Positions 23,236 to 33,254 of a DNA stretch of 64,000 bases are shown piece by piece. The notes under the pieces are model-generated. The model was not told where the DNA came from and did no database searches. It saw only the letters and a program-made list of their open reading frames with translations. The stretch spans positions 62,001 through 126,000 of the forward strand of contig NW_020825447.1 in the NCBI RefSeq assembly GCF_003286085.1, written 5' to 3'. Position numbers and translations under genes: made by a program. The stretch comes from Drosophila persimilis. Lineage: Eukaryota > Arthropoda > Insecta > Diptera > Drosophilidae. Position 1 is the first letter of the stretch, and the number at the start of each line of letters is the position of its first letter.

Positions 23236-24002
23236 GGCGCACCGTTAAGCTCAAGAGCGGCAACGAAAATGCTCCCAACAAATACAACGCAAGCAGCAGT
23301 GGAGAAGCGAAAGCGATAACGAAATAATGCACCGGTGCTGCTGCTTGTATGTATGTGTGGATATTTTCTATACGCCGTGGCTTGGGTGAACGAACGAACA
23401 AACTTTGTTCTAACGACGAGAAAGGTAGAACAAAATAAAATGGGGTGGGGGGGGGGGGGGGGGGGGGGGACAGTGATTGCAGTAAACGAAAGATGTATGT
23501 ATGTATGTACATATAACTGTTGCGTCCAAATAGCGGTTCACATATGTATGTCTGTTTGGGTCGATATGTATGTATGTATTTATGTTTTTAGTTATATTTA
23601 TGCAATTACTAACTAAATGCATGCAATCAAGCTCTACTATATATGTATCATACGTCTGTGCCTAGAATTGAAGGCGATGTGCAATGTTTTCAGCACAAGA
23701 CACCTCAAAGAGAGATCTGAATGTCTTTTGCTCAGCCTTCAATTTTCTGCACAAATACATCTGATTTCTCTTTTGGATTTTTGAATCCAACTGCTACTTT
23801 CCTGTCTTTTTCGCAGGGCATCCCTCGGCGGTAGCAGAATTGCACAAAAATTATTGTTGGCGCGACCGACGCGATGATATTTTACAAAAATTGATTGCCG
23901 ATTGCACACACACGACGCGGGCAACGAATATGTTTGCATATGTATACTGCAATTTCTTGTGTCACTGTCACTTGTTTTTTGTTGCCTATAATTCACTTTA
24001 CA
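23236..24002. other. BEL B 5' leader, no gene
   Basis: Matches 16672-17411 of element A almost base for base. The main difference is the poly(G) expansion at 23447-23469. No plausible gene. Confidence 0.6.
23447..23469 (+). repeat. Run of 23 G in BEL B leader
   Basis: The matching place in element A has seven G (about 16876). A run this long is prone to slippage and to sequencing or assembly error. Confidence 0.8.
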
Positions 24003-24020
24003 GTCCACCCGGGGGCGCCA
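24003..24020 (-). other. Probable primer-binding site, element B
   Basis: TGGCGCCCCCGGGTGG on the minus strand, directly inside the 5' LTR at 24021, identical to element A. Confidence 0.6.
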
Positions 24021-24351
24021 TGAAAAATTAGAAGAGTTTTTCTAATCAGTTACCGAAAACTTTGGGTGGCTGTAATTTAAATTATTTATTTGGCGGGGCG
24101 AAAAACTTGATACGCTCGATCTATTTCAAGGTTGGCGAACAACTATATTTTCTTCACAATTCAAATCTCTTACTCTAGCTATCCTACGGTGGCAAAGCGG
24201 GGCGAATTCGCCAAGAGCGAGAGAGCGAGCTTTTATTGCGCTCCCGCTTTGCCCTAGCCTAACTTACACTAGACTTCATAATTCATAATTCATAATTCAT
24301 AATTCCATCTATAACTAATAATTGTGGCCATGGATGGACGGTCACGCAACA
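24021..24351 (-). repeat. BEL/Pao LTR (5' LTR of element B)
   Basis: 331 bp, TG...CA. Sequence after 24351 is unrelated to the polypurine side of the other LTRs, which fixes the boundary. One private base (GGATGGACGG) and a heptamer-number difference separate it from the left LTR. Confidence 0.85.
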
Positions 24352-25132
24352 GCATGCGTAATATGTGTATAAAACCGTGATCATGGTTGAAGACCAACAA
24401 ATAGTTACCGCATATTCATTCTTTTCAGATGGCTTACTTGGTTCAGGATAATCACTTACGATACGATTAATAGCTTTGACTCCCACGCAGAAAGATCTTT
24501 CGTTGTGTGTTGGATGAGATGATTTGATGGGTGGAGGAGTATGATGATGTGTGTGATTGTGATGATTATCTGCATAGATGATGAGATGAATGCGTGGCAA
24601 CCAAAATTAAAAACTGTAAAAATAATCGGTATTAATACACTACTCATTTGTTCAAGTTCGACTTAGCCCATGGACAGGAATTCCCTTTTTGTTTATACCG
24701 GATTTAATTGGCTGTTGCAAATTTTTTGCCGTATCAAAAGAACGTAGTTAAACAGAAAGCGGAAAAAAAACAGGGTTTCGCCCCAGCCCCAGCCTTGGCA
24801 ATATATAACTGGCGCGTCCACTCAAATTAAATTATCACTTTGAGCCGCACTTGGCACTTGGACTAGGCTTTGACTTTGGCTTGACCTTGGTTTAGAGAAC
24901 TGGGTCAGCTCTACAAGACTTCTTTTTCCACTGCCGGTCACTCTGACGGTCACGAGGAGAAAAAGAAAGAGGCTGGGACTACTAAGTACAGCAACCCACG
25001 TTGTTTTCCACACTTTCTATTGTCTTCTTCTGTTATACAGAATCCAGACACAGCAATATTTAATAAAAATATAGTGCACGGCAGAAAAATTGCATATCAA
25101 AGCGTTGCCGCTTGGTCGCAAAACAGCTGTTG
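24352..25132. other. Unassigned 0.8 kb between two BEL elements
   Basis: No convincing frame. There is a GATGATGATG/GTGTGTGATT-like simple stretch near 24520-24590 and a promoter-like pair at about 24802-24840. The last part (from about 25060) may belong to the LINE remnant that resumes at 30987. Confidence 0.4.
24802..24840 (+). promoter_or_regulatory. Weak candidate core promoter
   Basis: TATATAA at 24802-24808 and a TCACTT initiator-like hexamer at 24835-24840 have roughly the right spacing. There is no gene downstream, so this may be chance in AT-rich DNA or an orphan promoter. Confidence 0.2.
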
Positions 25133-25137
25133 ATAAG
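25133..25137 (+). repeat. Target-site duplication ATAAG, left copy
   Basis: ATAAG precedes the 5' LTR and the same five bases follow the 3' LTR at 30987-30991. Five base pairs is usual for BEL/Pao. Confidence 0.85.
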
Positions 25138-25531
25138 TGTTCGGGCCAGCCGCTGAATAATAACCGTAACTTTAACATTATTATTGTATGAGCAGAGAGA
25201 GCCGCCTATGTTGTAAAGCGTTGACTTTCTGCAGAGCTGCTGCGCTCTCCCACTAAAGGGGCTCTCTGCCGCCGCCACTTCGGCAATTACTTTGATCTGC
25301 TGCCGCCACTTCGGCAGTCACTTTGATCTAACGCCGTCGTCTATAGTTTAGTTCTATGCTAACCCCTCTGCGCATTGGTTGCATATCGATCTCGCATAAA
25401 GTTTATCTGGCAATAGCAAGCAATCGGCTTCCGCTAAGCCACCAAGATTAAATACGAATTATAAAGTTTAACCCAAAATCTCTTTTTATTTTGAAATACA
25501 TAGGTGCCAAAAAAGCTTGGCATCTCAAACA
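25138..25531 (+). repeat. 5' LTR of the second BEL/Pao element
   Basis: TGTTCGGGCC...CTCAAACA, 394 bp. I see two differences from the 3' LTR (CCCACTAAA/CCCGCTAAA and AACCCCTCT/AACCACTCT). It contains two direct copies of GCCGCCACTTCGGCA. The sequence after it (TTGCTGACCCCGACGTGAT) is the primer-binding region. Confidence 0.9.
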
Positions 25532-25866
25532 TTGCTGACCCCGACGTGATATAAAACCATTGCTTAATCGCGTTCCGTTCAAACACTTATTATTTATACA
25601 ATATTTTGTTGTTGGGTAGTTTAACTACCAACAAATACATTTGGGTGCACATTGAAAAACAATTTAAAGTGCAAATTCAGTGAGAGTGCGGCTGGAATAT
25701 TTATAGACAAATTCCGGTACTTAAGCGTCGAATCTCTCATTCTCTACGCAGCTGCAGCAGCGGTTCTTGACTTTTCGTGTTTTGCATTCTCGCTCTCGCG
25801 TCTATACATCGTCGCTTAAGCGGTATTTCATTTTCCGTTGTTGTGTCGAATTGCACAAAGGTTAAC

Positions 25867-27336
25867 ATGGACAACGATCCGAATACAGGCGCGGGCGGAA
25901 ATATTGTGGTGGCTGATTCCAGACTGAGTCTGTATAAGCGTAAAAGCCAGTCATTATATGATCGATTGCACAGGCTTGGCGAATCCTTCGCGGGGCATAA
26001 AATCGATAAGCTGACCGCCGCGGAAGTCGAGGTGCGCCTTGATATGTTGGCAGAAATTCGTTGGAGGCTCTCGATCAAAACGAGATTGGGAGTGAGCTGC
26101 GCGAAATCTTCGATACTCTTTTCATATCGTTGAAAGCTGAGTTGCTGGCTGCTGTTGAAGTAAGCCAGTCACACGCCGCTGCCCATTCTACGACTCTGCC
26201 AAGCCATTCCGGACATAGTACCATCATCATGGCTCACAAGCAGCGACTTCCTGAGCTGAAGGTGCCTAAGTTTTCTGGTGGATACGTCGAGTTCTCGGAT
26301 TTTATGGCAATGTTCAAATCGGTGATTGAAGCGGATATGGATCTCAGTGACATCGAGAAATTCCAACACCTTCGCTCTTGCCTCGCTGATGCGGCTTTGG
26401 ATTCGGTTCGATCGTTGGAGCTCTCCAGTGCTTGTTTTCCAGGCACACATCAAGAAGATTCTTGGGCTAAAGAGGGTAGACTCGCCTTCTGCTAAAAAGC
26501 TTCGGGAGTTTTCGGATGCAGTCAATTTACACATGCGAGCGTTGCAGACATTGGGAACTGCCGAGGAGATTTCAGGATTCATGGTTATCAACATGCTGCT
26601 GCAGAAGTTGGATTCGAAGACGGCTATACCTACCGCAGAGGAATTCTTCGAATTCTTGCAGCAACGCTGCCAGAAAATGGAGCGATTGGAATATGCTACA
26701 GCGACACACGCTAGTAGCGATCAGGTGGGAAAAAACCATTCCTATACGCAGGTTAAGAAAACGTTTGTAGCTTCCAACTCATCCGCCGACCCGTCTGTAT
26801 GCGTCTTTTGCCACTCAGCGGGCCATGGAATATACTCGTGCAAGATATTCGGAAATCTATCACCGTTGCTGCGCCACAAGGAAGTGAAGAAGCTTTCCCT
26901 ATGCTTCAATTGCCTAAAACCGGGGCACCGGACCCGCGAATGCAATAGTGGAAAATGTCGAGTATGCGGCGGTAGGCATCATAGTTTGTTGCACTTCGAT
27001 AGTATACAGCCCACAACACAAGGCTGCCCAGGTATTACTCCTCCCGATCTGGCCGTTCAACCGGACACTCTTTCCGTTGCTCAAAATTCTGCTAGCAGCT
27101 CGTCTCTACCATCGTCTACCTCTCTTGCTGCCCAAGGTCTTCACTCTGATGTCGTTCTTCTGGCTACAGCCGTGGTTCTCGTGAAGAATCGGTCTGGAGT
27201 TTTAGTTCCTTGTCGTGCCATCTTAGATTCAGGATCGCAGCTGCATCTCGTCACATCCAGGTTCGCCCAGCAGCTTCAGCTTAGGAGAACTCAATCGTCT
27301 GCACTTGTGTCTGGGCGATACCAGCGTTTCTACTGA
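25867..27336 (+). pseudogene. BEL/Pao gag and protease start (broken)
   Basis: The ATG at 25867 (MDNDPNTGAGG) opens Gag. The frame shifts near 26058, then runs to about 26440, where the expected stretch between LELSS and VFQAHIKKIL is largely missing. That stretch corresponds to NYEKAMAGLKRVYDN in the other BEL family, so about 50-60 bp are deleted with loss of frame. Beyond this come CCHC knuckles CVFCHSAGHGIYSC, CFNCLKPGHRTREC and CRVCGGRHH (26799-26995) and protease motif LDSGSQLHLV (about 27221-27250). The frame is lost again near 27310. The product would package element RNA and process the polyprotein; this copy cannot. Confidence 0.8.
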
Positions 27337-28699
27337 GGGATCCACCATAAGCATTTGTATGCATTCTCGCACCTCTGCTTACACAACTACGCTTACTGCT
27401 CTCATCGCCCCCACGATTACCGATTCTCAACCAAGTATGACAGTAAATGTATCCGATTGGCGTATTCCATCTAACATTCAGCTCGCTGATCCTGCATTTT
27501 TCAATCCTCAACGGGTTGATCTTCTCATTGGTGCGAGCGTTTTTTATGATCTCCTCTGCGTAGGGCAAATCAAACTCACCGATGGACTGCCTCTTCTGCA
27601 GAAGACCCGGCTTGGGTGGATCGTATCTGGCGGTGGACAGAAGGTATCAAGCTCGGCGCTTTGGCCACGCACAATTGTCCAGATTCGATAGCTGAGATGG
27701 AAGCAAGGTTGGATAAAACTCTTCGTATGTTTTGGGAAGTCGAGGATTGTGTGGAGGCTGGGTTGAATACCAAAGAAGAAGACGATTGTGAAGCACATTT
27801 CGTAAGCCACCTTTCACGGTTGCCATCCGGGGAGTATGCAGTTCGTCTGCCGCTAAATAACAATACTGATCGTTTAGGAGAATCTTATGCTCAGGCTTAT
27901 CGACGCTTCATCAGTCTGGAGCGAAAACTGGAGCGTAATCCTACACTCAAGGAGCGGTATTCCGCCTTTATGAGGGAGTACATTGATTTGCATCATATGC
28001 ACCAAGTCAACCCTGATTCCCGTAGCCTCTGCAAATATTTCTTGCCTCATCACTGTGTCCTAAAGGAGGACAGTACGACGACAAAACTCCGTGTCGTGTT
28101 CGATGTACGTGGATGACCTTATTTCGGGCGGTAATTCGGTCGCACAGGTCATGGACAAGATGCACCAAACATCAGCTTTACTGTCCCGTGGTAACTGTAG
28201 ACTTAGGAAATGGTGCTCCAGTCACCAGGAAGTACTTGAGGGAACCCCTGAAGATGACATAGAGAAGTTCCTAAAGTTTAATGATGGAAGCGACATAGCC
28301 AAAACTCTCGGCTTAGCGTGGGACCCTGCTTCGGATCAGCTGCTTTTTGCAGCTTCGGTTTTATCTACGATTGCGCGGTTCTACGACCCTCTTGGATTGA
28401 TAAATCCAGTCATTGTCAGGTGCAAAATCTTCCTTCAGCAGCTTTGGAGAGAAAATTTGGATTGGGATGAAAGCCTACCCTCAGCGTTGCATTCAACATG
28501 GATGGACTTGAGAAATAGTTTGGCAAGCATTTCTCGGATCTCATTTCCTCGCTTGGTTCTTCGTTCTAGTGTGGCTACAAAAGTTCACGGATTCTGTGAA
28601 GCCAGCTTAGAAGCATATGGCGCTTGCGTGTATGTCGTGTCCAGGGAAGCCCAGTCTTCGAGCCACGTTTTGTGCTATCGATTCCTAAGCTGGAATTAA
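27305..28699 (+). pseudogene. BEL/Pao protease end and reverse transcriptase lacking its core
   Basis: NVSDWRIPSNIQLADP, DLLIGA and KTRLGWIVSG (27440-27640) are the protease-RT linker. Another shift near 27645 leads to RT N-terminal sequence ending LRVVFD at 28090-28104. The very next codons are MYVDDLISGG (28103-28130). In elements A and B these two motifs are separated by about 120 residues carrying the first catalytic aspartate (LTADVKKMYRQV) and the palm. Here they are joined, leaving no RT activity. A smaller deletion lies near FAAS/VLSTIARFYDPLG, and another at about 28665. Confidence 0.8.
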
Positions 28700-30615
28700 G
28701 TGGAGCCCATTTGCTTGCGAAAATCATGCAGAATGTAAAGGACATGGGAATCTTTACAGGTCGGTTCTATTGCTGGTCGGATTCGTCAACAGCATTATCT
28801 TGGATTAGGGACGAGCCAGCTAAATTTCAAGTTTTCGTGGCAAATCGAGTGGCATCAATTCAGGAGTTGACGGCAGCCATGGAATGGCGCTATGTTCCCA
28901 CATCTTTAAATCCTGCTGATATTCTCTCGAGAGGCTCGCTTCCCAACCATCTTATCCAGTCAGAGCTATGGTTTCACGGCCCATCCTTTTTGCTAGGCTC
29001 CAAGGATAAGTGGCCTGTATCTCCATCTAACAACATAGCAACTTTGGAGCTTCGCAAGAGAGGATTGCTAATCACGTCTCCACATGCCGATCTCACGTCC
29101 GGATGCAAATTTGCGAATTCATTCTTTCGCATGCAGCGCACATTCGCCTACATGCATAAATTTATACATCGTCTTAGGCATCCAGGACTCACCCCTTCTG
29201 ATATTCGGCAAGGAACGCATCTTCTAATTCGACACATTCAGCTGGCAAATTTGTGGATGGACATAAAGGAGATTCGGCGCAATGGTCAAGTTATGAAATC
29301 CAGTTCTATTAGTTCGCTCAACCCGTTCATCGATCATTCTGGACTACTTAGAGTTGGAGGTCGTCTTGGCAACTCATCGCTAGGATTTGACGCTCAGCAC
29401 CCGCTCATTCTGCCAAAGGGACATTCCATTACCTTTGCGCTGATAAGATATTATCATGAAAGAAACCTCCATGCCGGACCTCGCGCCTTGCTATCCAAAA
29501 TTCGGCTGGAATATTGGCCCATTGGAGGTGTAAAGGCAGTGTCAAGGGTCGTCAGTAGATGTGTGAGATGCTTCAGGACTAGGACGCGCATGGTCGAACA
29601 CATCATGGGAGACCTACCTAAGGAACGTTTGGAAGGATCTCGAGCTTTTGAAGTCACTGGAGTAGATTACTGTGGACCTTTTTTCTACCGATCAGAAATC
29701 CGCACAAGGCCTCCGATCAAGTGCTACATTAGCGTATTCATCTGCTTCACTTCCAAGGCTATACACATGGAGCTCGTAAAGGATTTGATCACCGCATCGT
29801 TTCTAGGCGCACTAAAGCGTTTTACTTCCACTCGAGGAAGGCCAAGTCAAATTTGGTCGGACAATGCGACAAACTTCGTTGGGGCCAAGAACGAGCTTCT
29901 GGAGCTAAAGAAGCTCTGTCTGAGCGAACCGCATATGAAGGAGGTCCACGAATCCTCCTTGGCTGACTCGATCGACTGGCGTTTCATCCCACCTCGCTCT
30001 CCGCATTTTGGCGGGTTGTGGGAAGCGGCCGTGAAGACCGCAAAATATCACCTGTACCGCTCAGTTGGACCATCTGTGCTTAGCTTCGACGAGCTGCGCA
30101 CTCTGATCTGTCAGATCACTGCAATTGTTAACTCTCGCCCTTTGCTCTCGCTTTCAGAAAATCCTGATGATTTAGACGTTATGACTCCTGCTCATCTGCT
30201 TTTAGGCGGCCCCCATGAGCAAATCCTCGAGCCTGACCTAACGAAGCTGAACTACAATCGTCTGGATGGCTGGCAGCGGGTCACCCAACTACAACAAATA
30301 TTTTGGATCCGTTGGCGCGAAGAGTATCTCACTCTTTTGCAAGAGCGCGCGAAGTGGCGTACCCCCGCGCAAAACATCTGCAAGAACGACCTCGTTCTGG
30401 TGCAGGACGAAAATCTTCCTCCAATGCGTTGGCCACTGGCTAGAGTGGTCGATGTCGTTTTGGGCAAGGACGGAGTGTGTCGCGTCGCTGACCTGAAGAC
30501 ATCCTCAGGAAACATCACGAGGGCCGTCACTCGGCTATGTTTGCTGCCCCTTAAGGAATCTGTTGAGAGACTAGCTCCCAACGGGGGGAGTATGTTCGGG
30601 CCAGCCGCTGAATAA
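28624..30615 (+). pseudogene. BEL/Pao RNase H end and integrase (long open frame)
   Basis: An uninterrupted frame of about 660 codons. It has IPKLELSGAHLLAKI, CWSDSSTALSWI and VPTSLNPADILSRG (RNase H end and connection). The integrase zinc region (H-x..H at about 29440-29475, C-x2-C at about 29562-29571) is followed by catalytic motifs GVDYCGPFF (29660), WSDNATNFVG (29854) and WEAAVKTAK (30019). A C-terminal RWREEYL / DLVLVQDENLPP segment follows. The stop at 30613-30615 lies 20 bp inside the 3' LTR. The start is artificial: the 5' part of the protein is lost in a deletion near 28665. Confidence 0.8.
30580..30592 (+). other. Polypurine tract of second BEL/Pao element
   Basis: ACGGGGGGAG directly before the 3' LTR, the expected plus-strand primer. 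Confidence 0.6.
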
Positions 30616-30986
30616 TAACCGTAACTTTAACATTATTATTGTATGAGCAGAGAGAGCCGCCTATGTTGTAAAGCGTTGACTTTCTGCAGAGCTGCTGCGC
30701 TCTCCCGCTAAAGGGGCTCTCTGCCGCCGCCACTTCGGCAATTACTTTGATCTGCTGCCGCCACTTCGGCAGTCACTTTGATCTAACGCCGTCGTCTATA
30801 GTTTAGTTCTATGCTAACCACTCTGCGCATTGGTTGCATATCGATCTCGCATAAAGTTTATCTGGCAATAGCAAGCAATCGGCTTCCGCTAAGCCACCAA
30901 GATTAAATACGAATTATAAAGTTTAACCCAAAATCTCTTTTTATTTTGAAATACATAGGTGCCAAAAAAGCTTGGCATCTCAAACA
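30593..30986 (+). repeat. 3' LTR of the second BEL/Pao element
   Basis: 394 bp, TGTTCGGGCC...CTCAAACA, about 99.5% identical to the 5' LTR by eye. It is followed by the target duplication ATAAG at 30987-30991. Confidence 0.9.
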
Positions 30987-31800
30987 ATAAGCTTTATCAA
31001 GCTTGTTCGTCCGATCTTAGAATACGGCTCCTGTGTATGGTGCCCTCAGTACAAAGTACACCAGGACCGTATAGAATCAGTACAGAAAAACTTTTTACTC
31101 TTTGCTCTGCGGGGCCTTAACTGGGATGCGGGTGTAAGACTCCCATCTTACTCTAGTAGACTATTATTAGTAAACCTCCCATCCTTAGTTAACCGTAGAA
31201 AAATGCTTGGTGTGATATTTATGCACAACTTGATCAGGGGTGACATAGACAGCCCTGATCTGTTGAGCCGCATAAACTTCACGATTCCTATTAGACTGAC
31301 TAGAAACTTTATACCGTTGTTCCTTCCACTTTGTAGATCGAATTATTCCTTGCATGAACCGTTTAGGGTCTTATGCTCGGATTATAATTCCCTCTACCAT
31401 ATTATATCCTCCACTAATTCTCTTCCGCTTATTAAATTACTAATCCTTACACACCTTTCTAGTAATTAGTAATTGTAGTGGTATTTGTATTTTGTATTTT
31501 ATTGCATGCTTAATTTCTTAATAAGTTTAGTGCTAATTTTCCTCGAAGGTTAGTCTAATATCTATCTTTCTTGCATGCTCGCGTTTGGTTCGGCTACGCA
31601 CCGCGCGTCATGCGGCAGCGCCCCTCGGTCGGTTGGGCGGGAGGAGGGCTGCGTTTTGCCTGGGATCCGCGCGTAACAGCCTTCTGCTGGTGTCACACGG
31701 GCCACTTGACGGTGCAGTAATTGCATCGCCTCTTGTTAGATGCAGTCATTGCATGTCAACGTCCAATAAAGCTCAAAAGATCTTCAACCCGAATTTTTTC
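30987..31800 (+). pseudogene. 3' end of a jockey-like LINE (ORF2 tail and 3' UTR)
   Basis: The frame ISFIKLVRPILEYGSCVWCPQY...RIESVQKNF...ALRGLNW...VNRRKMLGVIFMHNLI (30987-31469) is the conserved C-terminal region after the RT domain of many insect non-LTR elements. It is followed by about 330 bp of noncoding sequence with AATAAA at about 31765. The endonuclease and RT domains are absent, as in 5'-truncated LINE copies. The BEL/Pao element is inserted at its 5' edge; whether LINE sequence continues left of 25133 is unclear. Confidence 0.65.
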
Positions 31801-31829
31801 ACGGCCTAGTTTTAGGCTGTAGTTTTGGG

Positions 31830-32090
31830 AGTTAGCCGTGGATAATTAACATACAAGAAGGCACGACAAGCGTCGAATATTACAGGTCGTGACTAGAAGC
31901 AACAACACTACAATGCCAGCAGCTGCCTTTTTGCCCCATTTATACAGAGCAATCAGCAGAAGCGGAGAGATTATGTATAGTTGCATATCCACTGCCAAGT
32001 ACCAGGCATGACCTAACAGTTGGTAGGAGCTAAGATTTATGACTTACAGCATTGCTTGTTGCATAATTCTGTACGAACAGCAGCGTACTT
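31830..32090 (-). pseudogene. nrf-6-type acyltransferase gene, central fragment
   Basis: On the minus strand TELCNKQC (32050-32085) meets a GTAAGT donor. After a 35-bp intron (...CTGTTAG) it continues HAWYLAVDMQLYIISPLLLIALYKWGKKAAAG. The motif WYLAVDMQLY with following membrane segments is typical of the acyltransferase-3 domain of insect nose-resistant-to-fluoxetine (NRF-6) proteins. It is the part expected just after the point where the plus-strand copies at 38.9, 45.0, 51.1 and 57.2 kb are cut off. Upstream it abuts the LINE gag, downstream a LINE 3' UTR; no complete exon set remains. Confidence 0.75.
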
Positions 32091-32972
32091 TGCGGCTCGA
32101 TGCTCCAGGAGCCTACCCCTTGCCACCTTGTAGGCTTGGCAGCCCTTGTATGCACTTATGTGGGAGCCTTGGCAGTTTGCACACCTTGCAGGTGTATTTT
32201 TTGGCTTTGGGGATGCCGTAGAGGGGTGACTTCCCGCGCACCTCATACAAACAAAGGCTCGTCTGCAGTAGGCGCGCGTGTGGCCAAATGCCTGGCATCG
32301 GTGGCACTGGACCGGGACCTTCGTCTTGGCCAGCCTCTCCACCGACACCAGGTGGCTGCCCAGCCGCTTAAGGGCCAGCACCCCCAGCTCCCCTCGATCT
32401 GCTTGAGGGGTAATCTCCGCCTCAAACAGATTATAGTTTGGCTGTTTCTCGTATCTGCTGCGCAGGACTCTACTAAAGGTCACAGTGAAACCCGCCTCAA
32501 GCATAGCTTTGTTCAGCCAGGCCGTCGGGGTAGTGCAGTGGAGACCCCGGACGGCGATGCGGAGCCCTCTATCGTCCTTACTCCTATGAGTATAGAGGCC
32601 CTCCTCCTCATCTCCCAGAATCTCCACTATTGCATCCCGGGTGGCCCTATGCCGTGCCTGTATTTCTAGGCCCTCCCTGCCTACTACCCTGGTCCTGAAC
32701 CATCCCACCCTTGGATCTTTTTGCAGTTTCTCCAGGACCGGCATGATCGCCGGAAACGCTGGTAGCACTACCGGTGGAATGTGTGCAGTACGCTGGGGGG
32801 CAGCACCATTGGCTGTAGACAGGGAGGGGCACGGGGAGGGGCATGTGGGGGGGTGACTGAGGCTGGCGGTTGTATTGGCGTAGTTGCTGCAGGGGTCGTT
32901 GCTGTTGTTGTACCTGTTTAACTGTCTGGCTTGTGTGCTCTTGCAGTTGCTGCTGTTGCTGCTGGCTTCTTT
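32091..32972 (-). pseudogene. Jockey-clade LINE gag (ORF1) core, copy 0
   Basis: The frame 32768-32037 encodes a Gag-like ORF1 protein. An N-terminal RNA-binding region (MPVLEKLQKDPRVGWF, GLRIAVRGLHCTTPTAWLNKA) is followed by zinc knuckles CHRCQAFGHTRAYC, CMRCAGSH and CANCQGSHISAYKGC (about 32120-32290). The glutamine-rich C terminus present in the array copies is missing: near 32095 the frame runs into host nrf-6 sequence. Upstream on the minus strand (32972-32769) is the Q/N-rich N-terminal part, cut by a DINE. No RT-coding ORF2 accompanies any copy in the window. Confidence 0.75.
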
Positions 32973-32973
32973 T

Positions 32974-33254
32974 TATACCCGATACTCAAAATGAGTATTT
33001 GAACATAGATAATGATCATATCTATCAGGTTGCTGAATCTGGATCAGATCAGATCATTTTTATAGCCAAAGGGAACAAATCAATTTGCAGTGGCTACGCA
33101 GCGCCCGACGTCACGCTCAGACTGATTTTCTGTCTCTCTCGCACGCACTCTTTGTCGTGTCGATCCTCCGTCTGCCGGAGGAGAGCCATACTGACTAAGT
33201 ATCGGGTATAAATGTAGAGTTGCGGTACGCAGCAACTCACAACGTTCCCCCTCG
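32974..33254 (+). mobile_element. DINE-1-like Helentron, internally deleted (281 bp)
   Basis: It has the intact start TATACCCGATACTCAAAATGAG, then jumps to the 3' block (GAATCTGGATCAGATCAG) and ends CCCCCTCG with the hairpin. The microsatellite and 5' block are lost. It sits at the same place in the gag element as the DINEs at 40205, 46356, 52388 and 58296 (left flank GCTGGCTTCTTTT), so it is a deleted allele of one ancestral insertion. Confidence 0.85.

Larger units (their letters stand above)
10200..24351 (-). mobile_element. Tandem pair of BEL/Pao retrotransposons with three LTRs
   Basis: LTR (10200-10537), element A, shared LTR (17430-17751), element B, LTR (24021-24351). Both bodies are on the minus strand, with a period of 7214 bp in the pol region. 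The bodies differ by few substitutions, by a 662-bp DINE in A, and by single-base indels. Outer flanks (ATCGC left, GCATG right) show no 5-bp target duplication. A three-LTR tandem is what unequal exchange between LTRs of sister or homologous copies gives. Confidence 0.85.
25138..30986 (+). mobile_element. BEL/Pao retrotransposon, second family, complete ends but defective
   Basis: 5849 bp with two 394-bp LTRs, a 5-bp target duplication and a polypurine tract, so the insertion is structurally complete. The gag-pol between the LTRs has several deletions and frameshifts. It belongs to a different BEL/Pao lineage from the 10-24 kb pair: LTRs are unrelated and the proteins are clearly diverged. 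It is inserted at or in the end of a jockey-like LINE. Confidence 0.9.

Noticed and set aside
24352-25132. Captured host promoter and first exon
   Set aside because: TATA and initiator-like words occur, but no frame, splice pattern or second copy supports a gene.
30551-30733. Minus-strand frame over the second BEL LTR (also at 25060-25278)
   Set aside because: Lies in LTR sequence and owes its repetition to the LTR pair.
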